Below are positions 11,196-22,131 of a DNA stretch of 64,000 nt, in pieces. The stretch comes from Hyphodiscus hymeniophilus. Its lineage: Eukaryota; Ascomycota; Leotiomycetes; Helotiales; Hyphodiscaceae. Made by a program: the position numbers and the translations under genes. Each line of letters begins with the position of its first letter. Within the stretch, counting starts at the first letter, position 1. A model generated the notes under the pieces. That model searched no databases and had not been told where the DNA came from. It worked only from the letters and a program-made list of their open reading frames with translations. The DNA lies in NCBI GenBank assembly GCA_016508695.1, contig VNKQ01000003.1, positions 1,364,001-1,428,000 of the forward strand, written 5' to 3'.

Positions 11196-11720
11196 GATGT
11201 CGTGCTTGTTTATGAGCGTCAGAGATTGTGATTAGAATCTGTAATGTTATTGATGGCGGGAACCTCAGCCTTATTGATCCGGTGCCTGGAATCTTCTAGT
11301 ATTTATTAACTTTTGAGGTTTGGCGGTGGGCTTGTCTTCCGACGTTTTGCCAGGGGCGGTAAGTTACAGGCAGGTCACGTGCAATCATAAAAAGCCCCTT
11401 TGTGGAGAAGACGAGACTCTCCCTTTGACCATCTGTCGAGCACCTCAAGATCTATACGCAAATACATAGGAACTGCCAATAATGGTCTCTTGGAAGACTA
11501 CAGCCCCGAAAACCCAGCCAGTCTGTTCAAGATCACTTGATATCCGAGTCACGTGCTCATATGCACTTCCCGTTCTCCGTTCATGCTTCTGTTCCGAAGA
11601 GATTGTGGGAACGATATCGATTATTTTGATGAAGCTCCTCAAGTCTATATGATACAAATAGCTGTCAAATAAAAATGACAGAGCAAACTTCCCAAGTCAT
11701 CTTGCAGGGAATATTCACGA
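11196..11720. other. Intergenic between cyclophilin promoter and DTD 3' end
   Basis: This 525 bp stretch holds the cyclophilin promoter and the 3' flank of the tRNA deacylase gene. Two TCACGTG boxes occur at 11375-11381 and 11549-11555. No reading frame with a recognisable product is present. Confidence 0.5.
11289..11296 (-). promoter_or_regulatory. Possible heat-shock element half-pair (GAATCTTC)
   Basis: GAATCTTC matches the inverted GAAnnTTC core bound by Hsf1 and sits about 95 bp upstream of the cyclophilin-40 start. Yeast CPR6 is a known Hsf1 target, so the placement makes sense, but only two pentamer units are seen and such a short match can occur by chance. Confidence 0.25.
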
Positions 11721-12396
11721 TTATTTCTGTCCGTTCGAGCCAGTGGATATCTCCAGCGTGACCTATATATAGCCTGTGAGTAAGTCCAAGATCGGGATCA
11801 GCCAAGAAAATTACTCACTGGGCCATCGTTAACTAAAGCCACTTCCTACCAATCACATCAGTAGGCTTTCAAACGAGGCAACATGTTAACTTTACCATCA
11901 TAGCTTGGAACAATCCATCCTTCACTCTATCTGGCTTGTAGCCTTCTTGAACTTTGGAAACGAAATGCCGGTAAAGTTCTTTGGCTTGATCTCCACCAAG
12001 GGCACCGTGAAAGTCTGGCTTTGATCCCTTCTTGGTGTTTGCCAACAGAGTAAATTGTGATACTATGGCCGTGTTAGATTGCGATTTCACAGCTTGATAT
12101 CATTACCCACCACAGAGAACTTCTCCGCTGATCATCTTGACGTCTCGCTTCCACTATAAAGCAATCAGAATCCTGTTCTTGAGCCTGATATGTACAGTAT
12201 CTCTTCCTACCCGGCCACCCTCTTCATCATCCCAGATCTTCATCTTGAGCACTTTTGCAGCTAAGGCGTCTGCATCTTTCTCTGTATCACCAGGTGCGAC
12301 AGCAGCAAAGACCAGAATGCCCTTTCCAATTGACGATATCAATTCCTTGTCTACTGTGACAGAAGCGGATAAAACACGCTGGAGTATGGCTAACAA
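11721..12396 (-). CDS. DTD1: D-aminoacyl-tRNA deacylase (DTD), 5' end unresolved
   Basis: Five exons can be read: 12396-12211, 12153-12111, 12062-11896, 11845-11819 and 11762-11721, with introns of 57, 48, 50 and 56 bp. The product is about 154 residues, the usual DTD size. It starts near LLAILQRVLSASVTVD and carries GKGILVFAAVAPGDTEKDA, WDDEEGGR|WKRDV, the SQFTLLANTKKGSKPDFH block, FQAMM|EVALVNDGP|VTLEI. SQxTL and NxGPVT are the two family motifs that form the active site at the dimer interface. The enzyme removes D-amino acids (and glycine from tRNA-Ala) from charged tRNA. The frame upstream of AILQRV lacks an ATG: 12394-12396 is TTG, directly after a CTGACAG acceptor, so a short first exon with the true start probably lies upstream (ATGs at about 12520 and 12552 are candidates). 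Confidence 0.85.
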
Positions 12397-13232
12397 CTGT
12401 CAGTGGGGGGATAATTGGCACAGCACCGTTAGGATGGTTTGCAAGATCCTAACTGCTCAGAGACTTTGATTGATTCGATCTCCAGAACTCAAATTGGTAT
12501 AACCATTTACTCTCCAGTACATGTATTTGCTTTTGTGGTTCCTTGTGTACCATGATACTCCTTAGGATACCCCAAACCTTTTTGTGATTGATGAACTGCT
12601 CAGAGTATCTGAGCAATTAGGACCTTGTAACTATCTCGTGTGGAAGCATTATTGTGGAATTATAAACACACCCTTCATTATGGAACAGTCAACTTTCTAC
12701 GGTGAAAGTGACCGTTGTGGGATACCAAACTAGGTATGAAGAAATACGCCAGTGTAGCCAGCTTTCAGACAAAGAAATCGCTGAAATAGTGTGAGAGTTG
12801 CAATAATTAAGCAGGAAGAGTTTGAATGACAGAATCAAAAGTATAGATAGCAGAAGTGGATGAAGTATTTTGAGGTGAACGTAGAGTAGGTAGGTAGATA
12901 AAGTAGAAACAGGTCATGATCGGCGATTATGTTTCTAACTCTTACTCGGATCACGTGGTTTTGACCGCAGTTGGACCTTCCCCAGATTTCTATGCTGCAG
13001 GCGCATCGAGATTGGCCAAGCGAAGCACGCCAACCTTCTCTCACGGTTTTGGTCCCCTAGACAAGACCTTTACATACATCTTGCACAACAGTCCTCCGCA
13101 CACTATCTTCCATTCTCTTGACACTTCTGCGCATGGGGTCAGATATCCAAGGAACCCAGCTAGATCCGTGGACGCGACAACACCTGCTCAGCACCAAGGA
13201 GCCATTATCACCGCGACCGTCCGACCACAATC
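12397..13232. promoter_or_regulatory. Divergent promoter between DTD and NOT3
   Basis: About 840 bp between the start of the minus-strand deacylase and the plus-strand NOT3. It probably includes the missing first exon of the deacylase. A TCACGTG box is at 12951-12957, about 280 bp upstream of the NOT3 start. Frames crossing 12916-13299 are not supported as genes and overlap the NOT3 start. Confidence 0.45.
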
Positions 13233-15462
13233 ATGGCAGCCCGAAAGCTTCAACAAGAAGTCGACAAGTGCTTCAAGAAGGTGCAGGAAGGAGTCGTAGA
13301 ATTCGAATCAATCTACGACAAGATTGAGCAGTCGACCAATGCTGCTCAGAAGGAGAAATTGGAAGACAATCTCAAAAGAGAGATCAAGAAGCTTCAGAGA
13401 CTTCGCGACCAGATAAAAACATGGGCGGCAAGCAATGATATTAAGGATAAGGGGCCATTACTGGACAATCGGAAGCTGATTGAGACGGTATGCCTGTCGT
13501 TGAGTTGCTTGGATGGTGGCTAACAAGCTGCAGCAAATGGAGAAGTTCAAGGCTGTCGAGAAGGCTATGAAGACGAAAGCGTATTCGAAGGAGGGTTTAT
13601 CAGCAGCAGCGAAATTGGATCCGAAGGAACGCGCGAAGATGGAAGCATGCGATTTCTTAAGCGATATGGTCGAACAACTTCAGAGTCAGATAGAACAGAT
13701 CGAGGTCGAAGCCGAATCTTTGCAGGCCACGATGAAGAAAGGCAAAACAAACGCAGCGAAAGCGGATCGAATGGCCGAGATTGAGCGGATAACAGAACGA
13801 CATAAATGGCATCAAGGGAAATTGGAGCTCATTAAACGCTCGCTCGAAAACGGAGCTGTGGAAACCGAGCAAGTCACAGATCTGGAAGAGAGCATTAAGT
13901 ACTATGTCACAGATAGTATGGGCGGCGAAGACTTCATGGAAGATGAGGAAATGTACGATGATCTCAATCTCAACGAGGAGGAGGACAATTATGGCATGAA
14001 CATTGACAATGATCGCGTATCGTCACAAGACACGCAATCGATACAAGAGGACACGCCAGATACAGATGCACGTTCGAGTAGTATACCTGGAAAATCGAAG
14101 GTTGCATCTGTCAATGAGGCACCAGCTGCCCGGAGAGCTTCAACACAACATGTGAAAAGTCCTTTACCGACCCTCGCCACATTACATACACCGTTGTCAA
14201 GCATGAACAATGGTGCCTCGATGAAGCCAGCTGCTGTACCACAGCGGGCACCTGGAGAGACTCTTAAATATGCTTCCGCAGCAGCTGCAGCTGCGGCAAG
14301 TGACAAGAGTAATATGGGAATTGCTCCTTTGCCTCCACCACCCGAAGCTCTCCCTTCAGCGAACCCAGCTGCGAGTCACTCACCATTACCTTCGCATATT
14401 TCAAACGGAGGAAGAAGACCGAGTGTTACTGCATCTCCCACCGCTGTTCACTCTCAACCAGCTAACGTGAATCAAACGCCTGTGACGAAGTCTAGTGTAC
14501 CAGCAACGGTTTACGATACTCCTTCAAGCGCCCAGACGAAATCTCCAGCATTAAGTCAGTCGAGTGCAGTGCCCAGTGCTAGTAGCGCATCACAACCTCC
14601 AAATGCGGAAAGACCAGACAGTGCCAAGCCAAGTGCCTCTCGCAGATCATCTGGAAAAGCAACAGCTTCTCTGGAAGCGGCCGAAGGTTCAAAAGGTTTG
14701 ATTCGCGTATTTGATAGTCTATGTAGAAAACTAACGCTGGAAGCTCCTGGTGCACAATCGAATGGTAATACGAACGGAACGAAGACTGACCCAGCCGAAG
14801 ACCAGTCAATCTATCATCTCCCATCTGGTCTGCAAGACTTACTCCAGTCGTTCGAAGCCACCCAACGACGAGTTTCGAATGCACCTTCGCAATCCTCGCA
14901 AAGGATGCTCAACTCGTCACTTGCCAGTAGCCCAGACATGCTGGATGTTGGAGCTCCTCGTAATTACAAGCCACAGACAAGATTCAACACGCCGTCCTAC
15001 TATCCACAAGAGTTGGACACAGTGTTCGATGACCCTCGGTTGTATTCGCGTATAGATCCAGATACGCTGTTCTACATCTTCTACTATAAGCAAGGAACTT
15101 ACCAGCAATATCTAGCGGCCAAGGCATTGAAGGATCAAAGTTGGCGTTTCCACAAACAGTACCAAACCTGGTTCCAACGTCATGAGGAGCCAAAGACGAT
15201 TACGGAGGAGTTCGAGCAAGGCACATACAGATTCTTTGACTACGAGAGCACATGGTGGGGCCCCTATTTAACTAGAATTTTCGATCCTTTCATCGTTGTT
15301 CCCCTTTACAAACGGCGAAACTTGCACGTCAAGTTTTACAGCATCCACCGCTCTGAGCCTCTCTTTGAACTATCCAATCCTCTGTTCAAGCCTCTGTCTC
15401 ATAAGGATCTGTTAAGATATTTATTCCACCCGGAGTATCAGAAGCAGATCCATGGGACTTAG
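13233..15462 (+). CDS. NOT3: CCR4-NOT complex subunit Not3/Not5
   Basis: Two exons (13233-13487, 13534-15462) with a 46 bp intron (GTATGC to CTGCAG) give 727 residues. Residues 1 to about 230 are the Not3 N-terminal coiled coil: it begins MAARKLQQEVDKCFKKVQEG, continues KLQRLRDQIKTWAASNDIKDK, and crosses the intron at RKLIET|QMEKFKAVEKAMKTKAYSKEG. A long Ser/Ala/Pro-rich linker (about 240-560) follows. The C-terminal NOT-box (about 590-715) contains YYPQELDTVFDDPRLYSRID, TLFYIFYYKQGTYQQYLAAK and TWWGPYL. The protein is a scaffold subunit of the major cytoplasmic deadenylase; in yeast Not5 also senses slow ribosomes through its N-terminus. Length and motif order match the family well. The poly-Ala run near 14277-14300 is a minor low-complexity feature. 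Confidence 0.95.
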
Positions 15463-17877
15463 AAGCGGGCATCAGTGGTTGTCTGTTCAACTGTTCTTTA
15501 TCTACTCTTTGCAGTCATTGTTATTGTTACACTTGCTGACGATGGATGGTTTCCAGGATGAATCGAAGAAAAGCAGATTTCAAGTTTGCGTACAAGTTTT
15601 TAGAGGATGATGTATGAGTTATCGAATGGCGTCAATGGTTCCTGGAAGTCGGGAGGCGACTGGCGCAGAATGGTGCTCAAACAAACCTGTACGGAAGCCT
15701 TGATTAGTAAATAACTATGGACTCGTCTGATCAAGACGTTGGTTGCATCAGGTTTTGTACTTCTGATTGCTCTCGATCTTGTGATCCTATGATGCAGACA
15801 AACTCATCAGCGAACTACTCATCTCATACCAGCAAGGTTCCGCACTTCTTGTCCAACATGAAGTTGATCCTGATGCCTCATCTTCCCTCTCCTTCAACTG
15901 TCACTGGAAAGTTGCAGATAAGAAGCTCTGTGATATTTTGTCAAATCCCCAGTTGGCCCCCCACTTTGCGACCCAATAAATTAGCATCACTAGATATGAT
16001 TAAAGAGGAGCACAGTATGCTTATAGCCTCATTTGAAAGCTTAGACGAATTGATATGTACGATTTCCTGCATAAAGGACCGCATTGGAGGCCTTGTTCGC
16101 GTTGGGTACAAGCGCATTCATGCCCAATATCACAATTTCCATAAAACAAGGCCAACGAGGCAGTATAAAGACATTCTAGGTTGTCCAAATCTATTTTCTA
16201 GGAGAGATCCTGTCCCTGTTGCATATTGATTTGCCTTGATCCAACTTTAAGATTACTTTCAAGAATACCCTTTTCACTCATCGTCGCTCCGAAGGCCTTT
16301 TCAGTCTAAAAGCACTTCACGGCCCTGCCTCCACTTGATTGGCCCGTCTCAACTACACTCCTGCAACACCTCGAAAACGTCAAGATAATCAGGATATCCT
16401 CACGTCCTACTCACTACAACAATACTCTGCTAACATAGTTGTATATTCTTGTTCCTGTCTCTGCCACTCTCGCGCCGTCCTCGCTGCTGCCGGTTGAGCT
16501 GTTCGCATCTCCAGCCTGATGAGTCGTTCATGTGCGAACTGGCACTGGCACTGGCACTGGCACTTGGTCGCCCTCCCCTTCAACACTATCAATTGGGCGA
16601 GTCTCTCGGCACACTGACCAAAGTACCTCGTCAGCCTCATGATTTAAAGAGCCAGTGGCGCTCTCAAAAACAGCGACGAGGCAACCGTTAGGCAAAGAAG
16701 GGCGAACGAACCCCGCTCTTACAACGCAGCCTCGCGATACCCAATAATGAGCAGCCACAAATTCAATCGTATGTCCCTTCATTTTCTGGATAACGGCTGG
16801 GCGACTACATAGTCCGTATGAGATCCCTTTCGCGTTCAATGGGATGGCTTGAACTCGTTGTTCATGGTCCGCAGGAGTTCATGACCAGGAACCAGTGCTT
16901 CGCCCGAAATTGGCCTTTGGATCTACACCGAGAGTACATTGTCCTCCATGCGCCAGGGCTTCAGCGCCCGAGGCAGTATCGGCGCTATCCTGAAGACACT
17001 CATTGGGTCCATTTTGAAAAAGAGCATAATTTACAAGTCTGCCATCCTATCCGCCTGCAGCTTGTGGGTCTGACGCTTTCTTCCCCAAGTGGATCGTTGG
17101 AGCTCGTTCGCCTCAACAAGGCTGTCGTACAGTCCCGGGCATGTCACGATTGATGTTACGGTGTATTGTGAGACGAGGCTCTGACCAGCTTTGCGAACTA
17201 CCTTCAGTTCTTCAACATTTGACAAGGTCAAAAAGTTCTTTAAAGCACCGTCGATGCATCGAGCGCCCATCAGATCTCACGGACTCGGTGGCCAGAACAG
17301 GAAGTGTGCCAGGGTAGTAGGACGAGGCTTGGGAGCATAATGTTCTCGTAGCCACTGAAATGTTGAAACCGACAGCATATGATATTGATGCTCCAATACA
17401 CGTTGTTTACGTGGTGGATTTCTTCCGTTTGGGCATCGTGCGCCATCAACCTTGTAAGCATGCAGAAGAGGGCTTGGAGGGAAGATCCCATAAAATGAAG
17501 CATTCATCCCTTACCACGTGAAGCAATTAACTCCTGCTCAGACCGTTATCCTTGCTCTAAAGCCAGGTCGATCTTTGCTTCATAAGCTTCGATATCGCCT
17601 TGGTTGTAGGGCCATTTGGTTCACCTTACTTGTTTCAGTAACCTCATTGTTCCTTTCCTTCCTCGCACCGCATCTCCATCCTAAGTCATTTTGCTTCTTA
17701 TTATATCCGCTCCTTACCGCCAATAAACAGTTGGTCTTTATTTAGCATCTTTCCAGCGGTAAGTCTAAAATTTGTACTTATCAGATCCAGAAGATTCCTT
17801 TACCACGAAGCAGGCCATGGTCTCGATCTTGACATGGTCCAGAGACTAATATCCTCAAGTGGGATCACAGTACCACA
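15463..17877. other. Intergenic, 2.4 kb, no supported gene
   Basis: The 3' UTR of NOT3 and the upstream region of the zinc-finger gene. Several frames of 75-170 codons occur on both strands (15717-16229 plus, 16818-17153 plus, 17031-17507 minus) but none shows a domain I recognise and they contradict each other. A hexanucleotide repeat (ACTGGC)4 lies at 16538-16564. A decayed or fast-evolving gene at 16700-17500 cannot be excluded. Confidence 0.4.
16538..16564. repeat. (ACTGGC)4 hexanucleotide repeat
   Basis: Four tandem ACTGGC units followed by ACT, within otherwise unannotated sequence. On the minus strand it would read as Pro-Val repeats, but no supported gene covers it. Confidence 0.9.
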
Positions 17878-19125
17878 ATGGCGCAACAGCACAGTGTCTT
17901 GTATCCACATTCCCAAGGCAATTCAACACCGAGAATCCTACCAACCGAGTTTTCTGCAGGGTGGTCCCCAAATCTTATACCGGCTGAAATGGCCCGCAAT
18001 GGCTCCAAAGATAGTGCCTATTGGAGCGCGGGCACCGAGGCCTCTGATGAATACTATCAAAAGCCATCTCCTTCTGCTACCGTGGCCTACAGTACTGGAT
18101 CACCAGCTCTCTGCGAAACTGATAGCCTGTTTGGGCAGCAATACGAGCAAAATACCTACCAAGATGAGGCTCCAATTTTCACAAGGTCTAATTCAACCGG
18201 GAGCAACTTTCCACGCACAACGCTCTCGGATCTTACATTGACCGAAGAGAGTCTCATGAACTTCTATAAATTCGTGATTCCAAAGGGAAACGAACCATAT
18301 TTCGAATTGGTTGTCCCTGCTTACTGGGACCCATACAACATGCCCGGAAAAGTATACCTGGATTCTCCAATGTAAGCTCCGAGTCCTTTATGTCGTTTGC
18401 TAATTGCTCATACCTATCATAGAAGCCACAAAAAGAGCGAATTTCCGTGCATGTACCCTGGCTGCGATGCGAAAACTTTCAAGCGACCAGCGGATCTGGA
18501 ACGCCACTACAGGAACGTCCATGGCACATCAGACCAGAAAGACAACTTCTTCTGCGATTACTCGCCTTGCAAAGCTCGTGGTGCCTTCACTCGAAAAGAC
18601 CATTTCAGGGACCATCTTCGAGATTACCACAAAGAAGACATCGGGTCTATGAAGAAGAGCGACAAAAAGAATCCGCAGAAGCTTGACGAGAAGAAATGGG
18701 TCTATTTGCAGGCCGAGTGGGTGGCGGAGCGCAAGATTGGAACAAAATGGTGGCGATGCCCAAAATGCCTAGAGCGAATCCAGATCGCAGAATCTGGTTA
18801 TGACTGCCAGTCCTGCAAAAGTCCTTGCGATAGAGAGCGAAAGCAACGCATCGAGGCAGTTCGCACGATCAGATCGAGGGCTACATATGCGGCGCCAGCC
18901 AGTTCGACCAGCGCTGCAATGGACGGTGGCTATGAATACATTGCGCCAGCTTCGGCGGTCCCCACGATTACATATCCGGCAGACAGCAATTGTGTAAATT
19001 GCGGAGGTACAGGCTATTCTCCAGGATCATGGGATCCATGTCTGAGCTGCCAGCCAGTGGAACAATACTACGCTGACAATAGTCGCTGGGAAGGTGGCGC
19101 TTACACCAATAGCTCCAGGTACTGA
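17878..19125 (+). CDS. C2H2 zinc-finger protein with C-terminal Cys-rich zinc ribbons
   Basis: Exons 17878-18371 and 18423-19125 around a 51 bp intron (GTAAGC donor, ATCATAG acceptor, phase 2) encode 398 residues. The N-terminal 155 residues are Ser/Thr/Asn-rich and disordered. Two classical fingers follow at about 173-232: C-x4-C-x13-H-x4-H (CMYPGC...RHYRNVH) and C-x4-C-x14-H-x4-H (CDYSPC...DHLRDYH). Both keep all four zinc ligands. Then come a WWRCPKC...CQSC pair (about 280-305) and, near the C-terminus, NCVNCGGTGY...CLSC, a DnaJ-like zinc-ribbon pattern. This suggests a DNA- or RNA-binding regulator, but targets are unknown. I chose the ATG at 17878 because its frame runs to the donor with coding-like composition; an in-frame alternative at 17989 would trim the disordered head. 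Confidence 0.8.
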
Positions 19126-20356
19126 TGGCACCATCATGTTATGCCATGCCATGCCATCAAAGCAGAACTCGGTCATGGATGATCTCGGAAAGCATACTTC
19201 GAAGTACGACGGACGGTACTTTTTACTGGTGGTTAGACTGAAGCTGGGAGTTGGAGTAGGGAGGCGGATCTATGGAGCGGCGCTTCGGTGGGATAGGGCT
19301 TTGCTGCTTGTTTGCCCTTTGCGTTCGGATTTTACTTTGGTTACAATATACTCTAGGGTTTCTGGGTTCGGTCATCGATCAACAAATCACGGAATAAGAA
19401 ATGGCGTTATATAGTTTTTATCTCCTTTTCCTTCGATTTTCTCGGTTGTCTTCCTACTACGTTGCTCCTTGGGTTTGAATTTGCTTTTGAGAGTCTACTT
19501 TCGGAAGGACACACAGCACAGAAGCATGGAAAGTCTGGTTTGGGATTGGGACTGAGGCGGAGCATGGTCTGCTAGGCGTTAGATTATGTCATCATCTTTA
19601 AATAACGAATCTCATTACACGGTGATTGATTGATAATAAGCTATAAGCTCAGAGTTTTACACCATTGAACTTCTCAGATACGCTCTTGCCTTTGTCTCGA
19701 ACACTTCTTGTTGCCATAGTGATTCTGGTACTATTTGTCTTAAGGATGTTCCGTAGTTGACCTCAAAGCTTCGTTTACATTCCGAATCGTCCAAAAACTT
19801 CTGGGGATATAATACTGTGAGCTAACTGAGGCAGTATAACCCTCCATCAGGGATAAAATATTCTAGAAGGCAGTTAAATGTTTGAATTTGGCACAACCCA
19901 ATCTAACGTGACTGCGATAGCTCACGTGACCAAGGGTGTGAAGCTCAGGCGCTTACTAATCGTTCTGGTGCCCCCGGTAGCAGGGGTGAAGTTGATGTGG
20001 GGTCAAACTCTCCGCTGTCGGATAGCTTTTCTTTATTTCCAGCGCAGAAAAGGACAGTGGTACTGGTCCTACTTATGACTGATGGGCTATTTTAAAATGA
20101 GTCTCTTTCCAAAATAATCTGATCTCTAAGGTTATTCCGAAGAGATTGTATGGAACAAAGTCCGCGATACTTGTACCTACTCGAGTACCGGCTAAATTCA
20201 CAACCCATTTCCCCCTCGTCGAAAACGTCCGGCTCACCACCCCACATCCTCGGAAGGGCCATCTCTACCTAGGTACTCACGGCTACGGAATTCTCTTCCA
20301 CCTAACAACAGCTAGCAACGTCAACATTCCCATCTTATCTTGTTCCGCTCCTCGTC
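19126..20356. other. Intergenic upstream of NADP-isocitrate dehydrogenase
   Basis: About 1.2 kb with the 3' UTR of the zinc-finger gene and the promoter of the next gene. A palindromic TCACGTGA box is at 19922-19929, about 430 bp upstream of the isocitrate dehydrogenase start. No coding region is supported. Confidence 0.45.
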
Positions 20357-21823
20357 ATGAACGCTTCTCGGATACTCCTCTCGCGCTCTCAGACGCTTTG
20401 TACCGCGACTTGCTCAAGCAGAGTGTCTGCTTCGCATTTCACCAAGACTACCTTCGGCCCAGCATTTACACAGTCGCGAAAGATGGCTACAGGCAAGAAA
20501 ATCAAGGTCAAGAATCCCGTCGTGGAGCTGGACGGCGACGAGATGACGCGGATTATATGGCAGGATATCAAAGACAAATTTATTCATCCATATTTGGATA
20601 TCGATCTCAAGTACTACGATTTGGGACTGCCGTATAGGGATGAGACGAATGATCAAGTTACCATCGATGCGGCGGAAGCAATTAAGAAATACTCTGTAGG
20701 TGTCAAATGCGCTACGATTACTCCCGATGAGGCGCGCGTGAAGGAGTTCAAGCTGAAGCAAAGTAAGTCTTTGCAGGATAGCTGGCCAATGCAATTCTAA
20801 CTGCAATAGTGTGGCTTTCTCCCAATGGCACGATCCGAAACGCTTTAGGAGGAACAGTCTTTCGCGAACCCATCGTTATTCCACGCATTCCTCGACTGGT
20901 ACCAGGATGGAAGAAGCCAATTATCATTGGTCGTCACGCGTTTGGAGATCAATATCGGGCGAAGGACATGGTCATCAAAGGGAATGGCACACTGAAGATG
21001 GTTTTTACACTTGAGGGAGGCAAGCCCGAAGAGATCGAAGTCTTCAAATTCACAAATGGTGGAGGAGTTGGACAGACGCAATACAATACCGACGATTCGA
21101 TCGAGGGATTTGCACATGCCAGTTTCAAGCTTGCCCTGAGCAAATCTCTGCCATTGTACATGAGCACCAAGAACACAATTTTGAAGAAGTATGATGGGCG
21201 ATTCAAGGACATCTTCCAGGAAATTTACGAGACTCAATATCAAAAGGAGTTTGAGGAGAAGAAGATTTGGTACGAGCATAGACTTATAGATGATATGGTT
21301 GCGCAGATGATGAAAAGCTCTGGTGGATACATCATGGCTCTGAAGAGTACGAGACGAAGACCGCTTCATTTCAAGAAATCAGTACTGATAAAACTTAGAT
21401 TACGATGGAGACGTTCAATCCGACATCGTGGCCCAAGGTTTTGGCTCCCTAGGCCTCATGACTTCTGTCCTCATCACCCCCGATGGAAAGACTTTTGAAT
21501 CCGAAGCCGCCCACGGAACAGTCACACGCCATTACCGTGAGCACCAGAAAGGCAATGAGACATCCACAAACCCTATTGCCTCGATCTTCGCCTGGACACG
21601 AGGACTCGTCCAACGAGGAATCCTCGATGAGACGCCTGAAGTTGTAGCCTTCGCCGAATCGCTCGAGCAGGCCTGCATCGATACAGTTGATAAAGACGGC
21701 ATTATGACGAAAGATTTGGCTCTTGCCTGTGGAAAGACGGGCAGGGAGGATTACGTTACAACGACGGAATATTTGAATGCGGTGGAGAGGAGGATGAAGA
21801 GTCTTCTGAAACAGAAGCTGTAG
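20357..21823 (+). CDS. NADP-dependent isocitrate dehydrogenase, mitochondrial (possibly dual-located)
   Basis: Three exons (20357-20762, 20810-21346, 21399-21823) with introns of 47 and 52 bp give 455 residues. The mature part begins about residue 43 (MATGKKIKVKNPVVELDGDE) and contains DEMTRIIWQDIKDKFI, GGTVFREPI, the FTNGGGVGQTQYNTD stretch and, across intron 2, the NYDGDVQSDIVAQGFGSLGL signature that binds metal-isocitrate. It is a typical eukaryotic homodimeric IDP: isocitrate + NADP+ to 2-oxoglutarate + CO2 + NADPH. Residues 1-42 are rich in Ser, Arg and Thr with no acidic residue, a good mitochondrial presequence. The internal Met at 20483 would give a cytosolic or peroxisomal form, as described for the Aspergillus icdA gene. 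Intron positions were fixed by family motifs (KQ|MWLSPNGT, MALK|NYDGD). Confidence 0.95.
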
Positions 21824-22131
21824 GCTAGTTTATGGATCTTGTATAATCGTGGCTGGAACGGAGAGAGATTGGTGTCTCCTGCATGGCATTTGCACATACA
21901 ATTTTAACTGAATTGCATATAAATCTTGTGCTTCAAGACAGTGTTAATTTCTCAGAATGTCCTATCATGTGTGTGCGCAGAATACGATTTCATGCATTGC
22001 AATGCTAACCTCAATTGTTGGTACAATGGTACAAGGGGCTACCGCTCTTCCATCCATGCCTGGTATCTGCCAGTAACGCCATCCCATATCCCAAGTTGAA
22101 TATTACCCCGGTAACTCCATAAAGTCATGAA
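21824..22131. other. Convergent 3' intergenic region
   Basis: About 308 bp between two convergent stop codons. It holds both 3' UTRs; nothing else is visible. Confidence 0.6.

Noticed and set aside
12916..13299. 127-codon frame overlapping the NOT3 start
   Set aside because: It runs in another frame through the NOT3 N-terminus, whose coiled-coil motif is unmistakable; no domain of its own.
15717..16229. 170-codon plus-strand frame after NOT3
   Set aside because: No domain, Cys/Ser/His-scattered composition typical of chance frames, and no sign of conservation.
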